From: Hamiltosporidium tvaerminnensis | Taxonomy: Eukaryota; Microsporidia; Dubosqiidae | DNA length: 64,000 nt | NCBI GenBank assembly: GCA_022605425.2 | Contig: CM061253.1 | Location: 186,001-250,000 of the forward strand | Direction of reading: 5' to 3' | Shown: positions 62,624-64,000 of the stretch, piece by piece | Layout: each line of letters begins with the position of its first letter | Position numbering within the stretch: position 1 is the stretch's first letter | Program-made: the position numbers and the translations under genes | Notes under the pieces: model-generated | What the model was told of the DNA's origin: nothing | Database searches by the model: none | The model's input: only the letters and a program-made list of their open reading frames with translations

Positions 62624-64000
62624 TTTTCTGTAAAAAAATATTTTTTTGGATTTTAGTATTCTTAATAAAGGTAACCGAATATTCAAGTAAAATAAAAAAA
62701 TTTACGTTACACATGTTCTAAAGGTTGTATTAAATATTAAAATGTAGTAATGAAACTTTTTAGGTATTCTTTTACTATTAAGAGTATTTTTTCTAGCAAA
62801 TTTGCTTTATATAGCAAAAAACCCATCATTGAAAATTTTTGTATTCAAAACATCCAAAATAATTTTTAGATGCTTTGTTTTCTGTTATTTGTTAAAATTT
62901 TAGTTAAATGACCGAGTATTTTGTCTTTGGTCTAGGTTTTCGGTCTAGGGTAACGAACTCGAGTATTGTATTATTTATTGGATTTTCTTACTACTCCCTA
63001 TAAAAAATCGTTCTAGAAATGATTTTTAAGGAACCCAAAGTTCGAAATAAAAGAAATAAACTGTACTATTGGTATATTTTTTCGATTATTCCTTATTGAT
63101 AATGCTATCGAATTTAGATATATATTTAATATACCTATAAAACATCAAGGCCTGTTGTTCACTAAAACTTTATACAAACTTTAGCAAGATTTTCAGTTTT
63201 CTCTGATCTTCCTGCCTAAGATTTTACGCTTTATTTTACATTTATGGATTCTTCTTTAATTAAAGTTTTAAATAATTCAACTGTAGTTTTTACTCTAAAA
63301 AATCGGATTCTTTGATAAATTTAACACTTTTATCAGAACTTGTTTTTGAATTTTTTATAATATCATAGGCTAAATTAATGGCATTTGAGAATTAAAATTT
63401 TTCCGAAAAAATCTTTGTATAGATTTGGTTTAAATTCGTTAGAAAAATATTAAATTAGTAGTTTAAAATCTTAAAAGAAATAATTACGGCCCTTTCCTTT
63501 AAAGAATAAATTCATTTACTTTATATAAAATATAGCATTATCGCCTCAATAAAAATGAGCTGATTATGCAGGCATATAGAAATCCGAGTTTTAGACCACA
63601 TAATTAAAAATTAGTTTGTATATCTCTTATTTAAATTTTACTTAAGAATAAATATTATTGAAGCAATGCATATATAAATAGAAGCTAGATAAAATGCAAA
63701 AGTACATAATCGTGTCAATGCAAAAATAAATCGATATCCGAATAGAAATGATGTGGCTAATACTTTGAAATCTACAATAAATATAATAACGTCATGGTTT
63801 TTGTTTAAAGAATATTACTTTTAAAAATTGGTATAATTAAAGAGATTCGAGTTTTTTTTGGAGTATTATTTTTAGCTTTTTTAAATAATTACTATAAGCA
63901 TATTAATCCTACGGCACTTTGGTTTTGGAAATCGGTTTTGGTCTCGAAACAATCATTTATTTCTTTCCACATTGTACAAAAATTTTAATTATCCACTAAA
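62624..64000. other. Gene-free AT-rich stretch to window end
   Basis: Start of another unit body after element 11; similar to 45,170-45,400 over the first 150 bases (TTGTATTAAATATTAAAATGTAGTAATGAAAC). No gene seen. Confidence 0.5.

Overview
The window looks like a chromosome segment of a microsporidian. The evidence is a very AT-rich background, long gene-free stretches, a short intron placed directly after the start codon of a ribosomal protein gene, C-rich boxes a few bases upstream of several starts, and a compact set of eukaryotic housekeeping genes. In-frame repeats encoding runs such as KQQGVNDS, together with large leucine-rich families, remind me of Hamiltosporidium (a parasite of Daphnia). 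That genus call rests on recall, not on a search.

Left part (1-13,000): two paralogous large proteins on the + strand, with a membrane segment, a BTB-like stretch and leucine-rich segments, about 8 kb apart. The first is intact. The second has lost both ATGs and carries a one-base frameshift. The 8 kb between them holds no gene I can support.

Middle part (13,200-28,200): the gene-bearing part, mostly on the - strand. It holds a peptidyl-tRNA hydrolase 2, a large broken MULE-type (Mutator-like) transposase whose reading frame is full of minisatellite units, a tiny Ypi1/PPP1R11-type PP1 inhibitor, two paralogous zinc-ribbon proteins on the + strand, and ribosomal protein eS1 with a 33-base intron. 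The dispersed minisatellite with core GGGTGTTA lies upstream of the hydrolase and of eS1, at both ends of the transposase gene and, in frame, inside it. A 73-bp satellite and several smaller tandem repeats fill other gaps.

Right part (28,200-64,000): no intact gene. It holds decayed mobile DNA: an integrase remnant, and fragments of a non-LTR retrotransposon (RT fragments near 34.3, 46.6 and 53.4 kb, and at 13.3 kb in the middle part; C-terminal fragments near 36.1, 48.7 and 61.4 kb). It also holds a family of diverged units, all in the same direction, marked by a constant signature: a small hairpin, a spacer of 66-69 bases, then RTTGTGGTTTT (R = A/G). I see 11 copies of the TTGTGG box between 30.9 and 62.6 kb. 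Two retrotransposon fragments sit exactly inside the hairpin-to-box spacer, one flanked by a 13-bp direct duplication. This hairpin/box family is the strongest candidate for something undescribed.
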